Shown here one piece after another: positions 1-6,289 of a DNA stretch of 6,662 bases (the stretch's first letter is position 1; every line of letters begins with the position of its first letter). Source of the DNA: an uncultured Eubacteriales bacterium (GTDB lineage Bacteria; Bacillota; Clostridia; Lachnospirales; Lachnospiraceae); assembly GCA_900545455.1 (NCBI GenBank), contig UQZF01000156.1:1-6662 (forward strand), in the 5' to 3' direction. A program made the translations under genes and the position numbers. The notes beneath the pieces are model-generated. The model was not told the origin of the DNA and ran no database searches. It saw only the letters and a list, made by a program, of their open reading frames with translations.

Positions 1-904
1 CCGGCTCGAGCTTTACAACGATGAGCTTGTCGGCCCCCACCGTTGTCATAGGGAGCACGGGCACATTGTCGGACAGACCGCCGTCGCGGTATACCTTGTC
101 ATGAATGAGCTCCGGAGGATAAACGTAAGGCATGGCGGACGATGCGAGAAGAAGCTGCTTTGCGTCGTGCGCGTCAACCTCGCTGAGACTTATATATTCC
201 GGCTCCGGCTTCTCATTCAGACATTCAATGCATTCCGATGGATAATGGGATACACAGATGTATGCGGGTATGCGTGCGGCAGCAAGCTCATTAAGATTCA
301 GGTAGTTGTCTATAATGCTTATCAGACCGTCGCGTGAGCACAGACCGTTGGTGAGTGTACGCTTTACGAGAGTGTCAAGCGGTCCGATGATAGTGTCGAA
401 ATTGATGTTGAGGAACTGTTTTGGCATGATGGAAGTCCATATTGTGTTCGCGTCGTCAAATTCGTTCAGAGATATAAGTGCGGCGTTGAGTGAACCTACG
501 GATGAACCCGACACGGCGACAAGGTTTTTCTCAAGCTGCATTTCGCGGAGAGCCTTCCATACACCGAGCTGGTATGCACCCTTAGCACCGCCTCCGGCGA
601 GAGTGAGCGCCCATTTTTCTTCTGACGGAAAATCAAGCTTTGTTATCACAGGAGCATTGATGTCATCGAGCGTAATTTTTTTGCCGGAGGAAACAGACGC
701 AGCAGGAGAAGCTGACGGAATGCCGGCGTTCTTTGATACAGCGTCGGAATTGTATGCCGCACTGTCGGGACGTATATCCCCGTAAGGCTTGTTTCCCGTC
801 ATCTCATCCCAGATACGCTGCCTTGTCTCGTTCTGCATACTGACTTCTTTGTCAACCTCAGCTTCAAGCTGCTTTAATTTTTCCGATAAATCAATCTCAT
901 TCAT
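1..904 (-). CDS. Patatin-like phospholipase, 3' end outside window
   Basis: Reading the minus strand from the ATG at 904-902 gives 301 codons that stay open to the window edge. The protein has all patatin (serine lipid acyl hydrolase) hallmarks: the oxyanion-hole glycine loop GGGAKGAY at residues 104-111, the nucleophile elbow GSSVG at 133-137 (Ser135), and the DGG motif at 274-276 whose Asp274 completes the Ser-Asp dyad. The family hydrolyses acyl esters of phospholipids or neutral lipids; the substrate cannot be told. No signal peptide is visible, so it is probably cytoplasmic or peripheral to the membrane. Residues 1-40 are charged and look helical (possible coiled coil), followed by a Ser/Ala/Pro-rich linker at about 48-75, so the patatin domain starts only near residue 97. 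The start is supported by GGGAGGA (912-918) 7 nt upstream. It is the third gene after the two exporter subunits, 48 nt behind the second one's stop. Confidence 0.93.
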   Translation of the reverse strand, partial: MNEIDLSEKLKQLEAEVDKEVSMQNETRQRIWDEMTGNKPYGDIRPDSAAYNSDAVSKNAGIPSASPAASVSSGKKITLDDINAPVITKLDFPSEEKWALTLAGGGAKGAYQLGVWKALREMQLEKNLVAVSGSSVGSLNAALISLNEFDDANTIWTSIMPKQFLNINFDTIIGPLDTLVKRTLTNGLCSRDGLISIIDNYLNLNELAAARIPAYICVSHYPSECIECLNEKPEPEYISLSEVDAHDAKQLLLASSAMPYVYPPELIHDKVYRDGGLSDNVPVLPMTTVGADKLIVVKLEP

Positions 905-952
905 TATTATATCCTCCCTTGCTTTTACTTAATCGATGGTTTTGAACCTGTA

Positions 953-1411
953 TTACCTGTTCTTCTTAAGACCGGGCAGCCCCTTTTTTACAAGCTTAAC
1001 CCCAATCAGTGACATGAACATGATGCCGATACTGATACCGAGGGCCGTCTCAATTGTTGTTATGAAGTATTTCTCAAACAGTTCTGAGTTATTGTTGATG
1101 ACAGCGGACATTGTATAGAATAATCCGCCTCCGGGTATCATCGGCATGATTGAAGGTATTAAAAATACGGTTGTCGGGGCCTTCTTGATGCGGGCAAATA
1201 TCTCCGAGTAGAGCGTGGAAAATGCCGCAGCGAGCATGTTGGTGATGAAGGCGTTGGTTGTCATCTGTGAGGCGAGGATATATATTATCCATGCGAGAGA
1301 ACCGCCCGCTGATGCATATAGAAGCTTATCGCGTCTTATATTGAATAAAATTGAGTAACCGCCGGCACCAAGCCCTGCGGCAATAATCTGTATGATATAT
1401 TTCTGTATCAT
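953..1411 (-). CDS. Threonine/serine exporter subunit, YjjB-like (ThrE C-terminal half)
   Basis: A 152-residue integral membrane protein of the ThrE_2/DUF3815 (YjjB) type. About five hydrophobic segments are visible, near residues 4-24, 33-50, 53-72, 81-102 and 117-140, ending in a basic tail (VKKGLPGLKKNR). The stretch KAPTTVFLIPSIMPMIPGGG (77-96) matches the conserved Pro/Gly-rich segment of the C-terminal half of ThrE. In Corynebacterium ThrE this half is fused to the YjjP-like half; here they are separate genes and probably form one inner-membrane exporter. ThrE exports threonine and serine, but the substrate of this pair is inferred only from family. I chose the ATG at 1411-1409 because GGAG (1419-1422) lies 7 nt upstream; a TTG six codons earlier would place that Shine-Dalgarno site inside the gene. 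It begins 43 nt after the YjjP-like stop. Confidence 0.88.
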   Translation of the reverse strand: MIQKYIIQIIAAGLGAGGYSILFNIRRDKLLYASAGGSLAWIIYILASQMTTNAFITNMLAAAFSTLYSEIFARIKKAPTTVFLIPSIMPMIPGGGLFYTMSAVINNNSELFEKYFITTIETALGISIGIMFMSLIGVKLVKKGLPGLKKNR

Positions 1412-1454
1412 GATAAGTCTCCAAATCAATGAAATATGACTTTGCAGTCAGCTT

Positions 1455-2246
1455 TTAATGAAAAAATACGTTGAGCGCAACCACCGACGTGGCAAAGCCG
1501 AGCGCGATGGATATGGCAAGTATGACTGCCTCAATTAGGCGCAGCAGACCGGACATGATGTCCCCGCACAGAATGTCACGCAGGGAATTGGTCATCTGTG
1601 TTCCCGGGATGTAGAGCATGACAAGTCCGATGAATACCTTGTCGAGGTTGTCGATTACACCGGTAAGCCCGATGAACCTTGCAAGTACGCCAAGCAGAAA
1701 GGTACAGAAAAAGTTGTATATTAACATGTTGATGCCGAGGGGTTTGACCTTCAGGTCTATTACATATGCAAGGGCAGATAACGCTCCTGCAACAAGTCCG
1801 TCGCGTATTGAACCGCCGAAGAACACGGCAAACGCAATGCTTGAGAGTATATATCCGAATATGGACATGTACCATGGAAAGTCGCGTGCCGGGCGTATAT
1901 TTGAAATCTCCGTTTCTATATCATTGTATGCAGGAACATTCACGCAGATATATCTAGATATTGCATTGAGATGTTCAAGCTTATCAAGATTGTGGCTGTA
2001 GGAATGAATTCTTCTTGTCTGTGTCTCATGGCATCCATCGGGCTTGGTGATTGTCGCGGACAGATAAGAGGTTATTGAGAATACATCAACCTTGATGCAG
2101 CCATAGGCAGTGCATATTCTTCTGATGGTGTCCTCAACGCGGTTAGCCTCAGCTCCGCATATTATCATTCGTTCGCCCATATCCATTGCCAGTGTGAGAA
2201 GCTGTTCCCCTGACATGCCTGATTTAAGCTGTGCTTCACATTCCAT
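1455..2246 (-). CDS. Threonine/serine exporter subunit, YjjP-like (ThrE N-terminal half)
   Basis: A 263-residue protein of the ThrE/DUF1212 (YjjP) family. A soluble N-terminal part carries the family signature GAEANRVEDTI (31-41). It is followed by membrane segments near 127-143, 147-164, 171-191, 203-214 and 236-260. The loop IPGTQMTNSLRDILCGDIMS (213-232) contains the conserved IPG..TN..RD...GD core of the ThrE pore region. With the next gene it should make the complete inner-membrane amino-acid exporter. I prefer the ATG at 2246-2244, which has AGGA (2258-2261) upstream, although the 11-nt spacing is long. A GTG at 2273-2271 would add nine residues (MPRHRNGYF) but has no clear ribosome site and falls in an inverted repeat. 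It is the first gene of the minus-strand unit and is divergent from luxS. Confidence 0.9.
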   Translation of the reverse strand: MECEAQLKSGMSGEQLLTLAMDMGERMIICGAEANRVEDTIRRICTAYGCIKVDVFSITSYLSATITKPDGCHETQTRRIHSYSHNLDKLEHLNAISRYICVNVPAYNDIETEISNIRPARDFPWYMSIFGYILSSIAFAVFFGGSIRDGLVAGALSALAYVIDLKVKPLGINMLIYNFFCTFLLGVLARFIGLTGVIDNLDKVFIGLVMLYIPGTQMTNSLRDILCGDIMSGLLRLIEAVILAISIALGFATSVVALNVFFH

Positions 2247-2260
2247 AAAATATCCGTTCC

Positions 2261-2274
2261 TGTGCCTTGGCACA
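2261..2274. repeat. Short inverted repeat in exporter leader
   Basis: TGTGCC-TT-GGCACA is a perfect 6-bp inverted repeat with a 2-base centre. It lies in the predicted 5' leader of the exporter unit, between the inferred transcription start (about 2310) and the start codon at 2246. In RNA the two-base loop would open to GUGC-CAAG-GCAC. It could be a dimeric-repressor operator, a small leader hairpin, or chance. Confidence 0.35.
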
Positions 2275-2305
2275 CTCTTTTTTTAGTGTCTTTAATATTG
2301 CAGGA

Positions 2306-2359
2306 CTACCACAATGAATATATCACATCAGCCTTTAAAAATCAAAACAAATGTGGTAG
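2306..2359. repeat. Widely spaced 8-bp inverted repeat in divergent control region
   Basis: CTACCACA (2306-2313) and TGTGGTAG (2352-2359) are exact reverse complements, 46 bp apart centre to centre. The left arm sits at the expected start of the exporter transcript. The right arm overlaps the candidate extended -10 of luxS. This placement suits a regulator that binds both half-sites, but the right arm may simply be promoter sequence (TGnTA) and the left arm a coincidence. Confidence 0.4.
2317..2345 (-). promoter_or_regulatory. Sigma-A type promoter for exporter/patatin unit
   Basis: On the minus strand TTGATT (2345-2340, 4 of 6 to the -35 consensus) is followed after exactly 17 bp by TATATT (2322-2317, 5 of 6 to TATAAT). 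TGA directly before the -10 gives an extended TGn element. Transcription would start near 2310, leaving a leader of about 64 nt before the exporter gene. Confidence 0.65.
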
Positions 2360-2362
2360 AGT
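2334..2362 (+). promoter_or_regulatory. Candidate luxS promoter, overlapping the opposite promoter
   Basis: TTTAAA (2334-2339, 4 of 6) and TAGAGT (2357-2362, 4 of 6) are 17 bp apart, and TGG directly before the -10 supplies an extended TGn element. The elements are individually weak. The -35 overlaps the spacer and -35 region of the minus-strand promoter, so the two polymerases would compete. Confidence 0.4.
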
Positions 2363-2401
2363 AATAGCTGTAAAATATGTTGCGCAGAAAGGATTTTTTA
2401 T

Positions 2402-2890
2402 ATGAATAAGATTGCAAGCTTTACAGTGAACCATATTGATCTGCTCACGGGTATATATGTGTCTAGAAGGGACAGACTTGGAGATAATGTTGTGACAACA
2501 TTTGATTTGAGATTTACAAGACCTAATGTTGAGCCTGTTATGGACACGGCGGGAATTCACACGATTGAACATCTTGGGGCTACTTTTCTTAGAAACAGTG
2601 AGGAGTGGAAGGACAGAACAATCTACTTTGGACCGATGGGATGCAGAACGGGATTCTATGTAATATTTGCAGGAGATCTGGAGTCGAAGGATATTGTTGG
2701 AGTTATAGGTGAGATGATTGATTTTATCATTAATTTCTCCGACAAGGAATGCGATATTCCGGGATATTCGCCGAGAGACTGCGGTAACTACCTTGACAAC
2801 AATGTGATGGAAGCTAAGACCTATGCGCGTAAATTTAAGGCAGAGGTGCTTGACAACCTCTGCCCTGAAAGACTTACATATCCTGAATAA
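2402..2890 (+). CDS. luxS: S-ribosylhomocysteine lyase LuxS
   Basis: A 162-residue cytoplasmic metalloenzyme that cleaves S-ribosylhomocysteine to homocysteine and 4,5-dihydroxy-2,3-pentanedione, the precursor of the AI-2 signal, in the activated methyl cycle. All key residues are present: the metal-binding HTIEH motif at 53-57 (His53, His57, with catalytic Glu56), the third metal ligand Cys127 in RDCGNY, the catalytic Cys81 in GPMGCRTGFY (77-86), and Ser6 near the N-terminus. Length is typical for the family (about 150-170). The start is well supported: AAAGGA (2388-2393) lies 8 nt before the ATG. No activated-methyl-cycle partner gene (nucleosidase, methionine synthase) is next to it. It is divergent from the exporter unit and convergent with udk, its TAA directly touching the udk stop. 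By eye it is more AT-rich than the glycosidase operon to its right. Confidence 0.97.
   Translation: MNKIASFTVNHIDLLTGIYVSRRDRLGDNVVTTFDLRFTRPNVEPVMDTAGIHTIEHLGATFLRNSEEWKDRTIYFGPMGCRTGFYVIFAGDLESKDIVGVIGEMIDFIINFSDKECDIPGYSPRDCGNYLDNNVMEAKTYARKFKAEVLDNLCPERLTYPE
2837..2866 (-). terminator. Probable udk terminator inside luxS coding sequence
   Basis: GGCAGAGGT (2839-2847) and ACCTCTGCC (2856-2864) form a perfect 9-bp stem with an 8-nt loop. On the minus strand one G-U and one A-U pair extend it to 11 bp, and TTAAATTT follows or overlaps its foot, an imperfect U tract. It lies about 25 nt past the udk stop and is encoded by luxS codons 146-155. On the plus strand no U tract follows, so its polarity fits udk. 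Confidence 0.55.
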
Positions 2891-3520
2891 TTATTTTAAA
2901 AGTGAGTCGATGTGGCTTAAAAGAAGCTCTATCGCCGAGGTGTTCTGACCGCCGCGAGGGATAATGATGTCAGCATATTTCTTGGACGGTTCTATGTACG
3001 CCTCGTGCATAGGCTTCACCGTGTCGTGGTACTGTGTGAGTATCGACTCGACGGTACGCGCACGCTCGACCATATCGCGCTTGATACGGCGCATGAGTCT
3101 CTCATCGGCATCGGTGTCAACGAAGATTTTTAAGTCCATCTCGTCGCGGAGCTCTTTGTTTTCGAGGATGAGGATACCCTCGACGATGACAACCTTCTTA
3201 GGCTCGACAAGCGTGGTAGCCTGACTTCTGTTGTGGATGGAGTAATCATATATCGGAACCTCCACGGGAATGCCCTTCTTTAACATACGGACATGCTCGA
3301 CCATCATCTCGGTCTCAAAGGAATCCGGGTGGTCGTAATTTAATTTGGAGCGTTCCTCATAGTTGAGTTCGTTGTGGGCTTTGTAGTAGCTGTCATGGCT
3401 GAGAACGGCAAGATTGTCACCGAAATGTTCACGGATTATGTTGACAATGGTTGTCTTTCCGGAAGCACTGCCTCCGGCAACGCCTATGACCTTAATGTTG
3501 GATGTATTTGAAACAGACAT
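2891..3520 (-). CDS. udk: Uridine kinase
   Basis: A 209-residue cytoplasmic P-loop kinase that phosphorylates uridine (and usually cytidine) to the monophosphate in pyrimidine salvage. Visible motifs are the Walker A loop GGSASGKTT (16-24), the catalytic-Asp segment SHDSYY (41-46), the nucleoside-binding PIYDYSIHNR (89-98), the strand VVIVEGILIL (110-119), the lid RRIKRDMVERAR (144-155), and the C-terminal PSKKYADIIIPRGG (178-191). Length matches bacterial Udk (about 205-215). I chose the ATG at 3520-3518 because GAGG sits 6 nt upstream and the conserved fold begins nine residues later. A longer frame would start in the promoter and add 20 unconserved residues. The gene is monocistronic: its own promoter lies upstream, the GH27 gene is divergent, and luxS is convergent with no intergenic base. 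Confidence 0.95.
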   Translation of the reverse strand: MSVSNTSNIKVIGVAGGSASGKTTIVNIIREHFGDNLAVLSHDSYYKAHNELNYEERSKLNYDHPDSFETEMMVEHVRMLKKGIPVEVPIYDYSIHNRSQATTLVEPKKVVIVEGILILENKELRDEMDLKIFVDTDADERLMRRIKRDMVERARTVESILTQYHDTVKPMHEAYIEPSKKYADIIIPRGGQNTSAIELLLSHIDSLLK

Positions 3521-3551
3521 ACTGCACCTCTCGTTTATATAGATTTTATTC

Positions 3552-3580
3552 ATTGTACAATAAAAAACAGTAGGGTGCAA
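3552..3580 (-). promoter_or_regulatory. Promoter for udk
   Basis: On the minus strand TTGCAC (3580-3575) is followed after 17 bp by TACAAT (3557-3552, 5 of 6 to TATAAT). Transcription would start near 3545, giving a leader of about 25 nt that carries the GAGG ribosome site. I could not find an equally good plus-strand promoter in the same 92-bp gap for the GH27 gene; CATAAT at 3589-3594 lies too close to the ribosome site and lacks a -35. Confidence 0.6.
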
Positions 3581-3612
3581 CTTAAATTCATAATGTATCA
3601 GGAGGTATTTTT

Positions 3613-4866
3613 ATGCACAAGAATGATTTTGCGGTGACTGCTCCTATGGGGTGGAACAGTTACGACTATTACGACACGACGGTCACGGAGGCGGATGTCG
3701 CTGCCAACGCCGATTTTATGGCGGAGAAGTTAAAAAAATTTGGCTGGGAATACATAGTTGTGGATATTGAATGGTACTCGAATGATGCGGGAACGAGAAG
3801 AAAGGAGTACCAGTATATTCCGTTCGGTGATGTGCAGATGGACGGGTACGGCAGGATGCAGCCGTCGCCAAAGAGGTTTCCTTCGTCAGCGGACGGGAGC
3901 GGATTTAAGCGGCTTGCGGACTATGTACATGCAAAGGGACTCAAGTTTGGAATCCATATCATGAGAGGCATTCCGAGGGATGCGGCACACAGGCATCTTC
4001 CGATATACGGAAGCACCTACACGGCTGATGAGGCGGCGGATGCGTTCTCGATATGCGGCTGGAATCCCGATATGTACGGTGTCAAGGACAATGCGGCAGG
4101 ACAGGCATACTACGACTCGATAATTTCGATGTATGCCGAGTGGGGCGTTGATTTTATAAAATGTGATGATATATGCGACAGTTGGATGTATAAGGAGCCG
4201 TTAAAGTTCTCCGGCTGGCATGAGACAAGGATGTTACACGAGGCAATCCTAAAGTGCGGACGCCCGATTGTGCTCAGCTTATCTCCTGGACCTGCACATG
4301 TCGACAGGGCTTGGAATTACAGCGAGTATGCCAATATGTGGAGAATCACGGATGATTTCTGGGACAACTGGGAAGCCTTGAAGGATATGTTCACGAGATG
4401 TGAGAGATGGCAGGATCATGTGAAGAAGGGCTGTTATCCCGACTGCGATATGCTGCCGCTAGGTTTTCTCGGTAAGGGCTTCGGTCAGGAGCGAAGGACT
4501 AATTTTACGAGGGATGAGCAGCGCACAATGCTGACCTTGTGGTGCATGTTCGGCTCGCCTCTGATGCTCGGCTGTGAGCTCACGAAGCTCGACGACGAGA
4601 CGCTTGAGCTTATAACTGACGCACAGATACTAGGACTGCTCGCGGAGGGCAGGCACGGCAGACAGCTTGTGCACACGGACAGGCTTGCGGCGTGGATAAA
4701 CGAGCCCGTGAATGAGACGGCTGTGGATAAGGGAAGCTACATTGCGCTCTTTAATCTTGACGATGAGGCAGGACACATAAGTTTTAATCCTGCCGACTAT
4801 GAGGTGGAGGGCAGCACGATTGAGTGCGACATTCCTGCGCACGGCTCGGTTCTCGTGAAGCTGTAA
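3613..4866 (+). CDS. GH27-family glycoside hydrolase (alpha-galactosidase-like)
   Basis: A 417-residue retaining glycosidase of clan GH-D: a (beta/alpha)8 barrel opening with APMGWNSYDYY (10-20), then a short C-terminal beta domain from about 345. The nucleophile is Asp185 in WGVDFIKCDD (177-186) and the acid/base is Asp248 in WRITDDFWDNW (243-253), placed by analogy to WRNFADI in human alpha-galactosidase A. There is no signal peptide, so it should act in the cytoplasm on imported oligosaccharides. Two sugar-recognition positions are unusual by eye alignment to that enzyme: the DDCW motif is DIEW (51-54), so the second Asp is Ile52, and the CEWP segment is LSPG (223-226), so the Glu is Ser224. 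Specificity is therefore open; GH27 also includes alpha-N-acetylgalactosaminidases and beta-L-arabinopyranosidases. AGGAGG (3600-3605) lies 7 nt before the ATG. First gene of an operon with the MocR regulator and GH2 gene. Confidence 0.88.
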   Translation: MHKNDFAVTAPMGWNSYDYYDTTVTEADVAANADFMAEKLKKFGWEYIVVDIEWYSNDAGTRRKEYQYIPFGDVQMDGYGRMQPSPKRFPSSADGSGFKRLADYVHAKGLKFGIHIMRGIPRDAAHRHLPIYGSTYTADEAADAFSICGWNPDMYGVKDNAAGQAYYDSIISMYAEWGVDFIKCDDICDSWMYKEPLKFSGWHETRMLHEAILKCGRPIVLSLSPGPAHVDRAWNYSEYANMWRITDDFWDNWEALKDMFTRCERWQDHVKKGCYPDCDMLPLGFLGKGFGQERRTNFTRDEQRTMLTLWCMFGSPLMLGCELTKLDDETLELITDAQILGLLAEGRHGRQLVHTDRLAAWINEPVNETAVDKGSYIALFNLDDEAGHISFNPADYEVEGSTIECDIPAHGSVLVKL

Positions 4867-4900
4867 TAATTTTAAAAATAATTGTGTTCGGAGGCAGAAG

Positions 4901-6289
4901 ATGCTCACCTACAATATGGACAACAGGCAGGAGCTTCCTCTGTACGATTACCTGTACCGATGTATAAAGAACGACATACTTTCGGGGCGAATCGGCATAG
5001 GGGAGAAGCTTCCGTCGAAGAGAAGTCTCGCAAAGCATCTCGACATAAGCGTCGTGACGGTCGAGAATGCCTACGCGCAGCTTCTTCTCGAGGGATATAT
5101 AACAAGCTGTGAGAAAAAGGGATATTTTGTAAACGACACGGGCTGTGCGCCGCAGGCGAGCTGTCTCATAAGACCGCAGGCGGAGGCGGAGTTCGAGTAC
5201 TCTTATTTTGCCGACCTGAAATCGAACCGTATAAGAAGAAACAGATTTCCGTTCTCGACGTGGGCGAAGCTTCTGAGGGACACCCTGTCGGAGCGCCCCG
5301 AGCAGCTTCTAAAGACGGTTCCCTACAACGGAGTCTACGAGCTTAGGCTTGCGCTTGCCGAGTTCCTTCACGAGTTTCGAGGAATGCAGGTGCTCCCGTC
5401 GCAGATAGTTATATGTTCGGGCACGGACAGCATGTATGGGCGCCTGTTCTGCCTGTTGGACGATGCGACTTGGGCTGTCGAGAATATAGGAAGTCAGAAG
5501 ATAACAGGTCTCTACGATATGTACAACGCCAAGTGGAAGAGCGTTCCGAGGGATGAGTACGGGGTTGACATGAGAAGCCTTTATGAGAGCGGGTGCAATG
5601 TCGTCCATGTAAGCCCTGCACAGCATTTTCCGATTGGAACGGTCATGCCCGTAAAAAGAAGGACGGAGCTTCTCGAGTGGGCTGACAGGGAGGGCTACTA
5701 CATAATAGAGGACGACTACGACAGCGAGTTTTGGTATCAGGGAAAGCCCGCGCCGACGCTTTACAGCCTTGACGGGAACGGGCGTGTTATCTATTTTAAT
5801 ACATTTTCAAAGACGCTTATTCCGTCGCTTAGAATAAGCTATATGGTGCTGCCTTACGAGCTTGCCAAGCGCTACGGGGAGGGACTCAGCTTCTACTCGG
5901 GCACGGTTCCGAGCATGGAGCAGTATGCGCTCGCGAGATTTATTTCGGAGGGATATTTTGAGCGCCATATCAATCACATGAGAAATTATTTCAAAGGTCA
6001 GAGAAGCAGTCTGTTTGAGGCGGTTAAGGATTCACCGCTCGGCGGTATTTCGCATATATATGAGAATAGCGCGGGAACCTATTTTCTGATTGAAATTGAT
6101 ACGGACATGACGGATGAGGAGCTTGTAAAAAGGATAAGGGAGAAGGACATCAATGTGGCGTGCACCTCGGAGTACATGGCACAGCAGCACGGCGACACGC
6201 ACACCTTGGTTATAAATTATTGCGGTGTGTATGCGGAGCGAATCAGGGAGACGGTACAGAGAATATGGGAGGCAGTAAAAAATGACTGA
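4901..6289 (+). CDS. MocR/GabR-type transcription regulator (GntR HTH plus aminotransferase-like domain)
   Basis: A 462-residue protein, the usual MocR length. Residues about 13-78 are a GntR winged helix (KLPSKRSLAKHLDISVVTVE and GYFV wing); residues about 110-460 are a fold-type I aminotransferase domain that in this family senses PLP or an amino compound instead of catalysing. The PLP lysine is Lys304 in NTFSKTLIPSLR (300-311), and EDDYDSEF (270-277) is the cofactor-contacting motif. Other family motifs are altered: the ENPxY loop reads ENIGS (194-198), the HQFPTG-like motif reads QHFPIG (241-246), and the late LRLGF motif reads LVINY (436-440), so the expected carboxylate-binding Arg is absent. 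The start has GGAGG (4890-4894) at 6 nt; an in-frame ATG at 4916 is a weaker choice. It follows GH27 by 34 nt and overlaps GH2 by 8 bp, suggesting it controls this operon. Confidence 0.92.
   Translation: MLTYNMDNRQELPLYDYLYRCIKNDILSGRIGIGEKLPSKRSLAKHLDISVVTVENAYAQLLLEGYITSCEKKGYFVNDTGCAPQASCLIRPQAEAEFEYSYFADLKSNRIRRNRFPFSTWAKLLRDTLSERPEQLLKTVPYNGVYELRLALAEFLHEFRGMQVLPSQIVICSGTDSMYGRLFCLLDDATWAVENIGSQKITGLYDMYNAKWKSVPRDEYGVDMRSLYESGCNVVHVSPAQHFPIGTVMPVKRRTELLEWADREGYYIIEDDYDSEFWYQGKPAPTLYSLDGNGRVIYFNTFSKTLIPSLRISYMVLPYELAKRYGEGLSFYSGTVPSMEQYALARFISEGYFERHINHMRNYFKGQRSSLFEAVKDSPLGGISHIYENSAGTYFLIEIDTDMTDEELVKRIREKDINVACTSEYMAQQHGDTHTLVINYCGVYAERIRETVQRIWEAVKND

Noticed and set aside
306..785. 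Plus-strand open frame of 159 codons
   Set aside because: It lies wholly within the minus-strand patatin gene, whose motifs are unmistakable; the antisense frame has no family features or ribosome site.
1576..2001. Open frames on both strands inside the YjjP-like gene
   Set aside because: They overlap a conserved membrane-protein frame and show no recognisable motif.
2268..2285. Sigma-54 promoter (TGGCAC followed after five bases by T-rich sequence)
   Set aside because: The required GC of the -12 element is missing, and it sits over 115 bp from luxS behind a better sigma-A candidate.
2261..2287. Plus-strand rho-independent terminator (inverted repeat followed by a T run)
   Set aside because: No plus-strand gene ends upstream, and the two-base centre gives only a 4-bp RNA stem with a 4-nt loop.
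3521..3612. Riboswitch or long regulated leader ahead of GH27
   Set aside because: The whole gap is 92 bp and already holds the udk promoter and leader; no paired structure of riboswitch size is visible.
4867..4900. Terminator between GH27 and the MocR gene
   Set aside because: The AT-rich imperfect palindrome has no GC stem, so read-through is expected.
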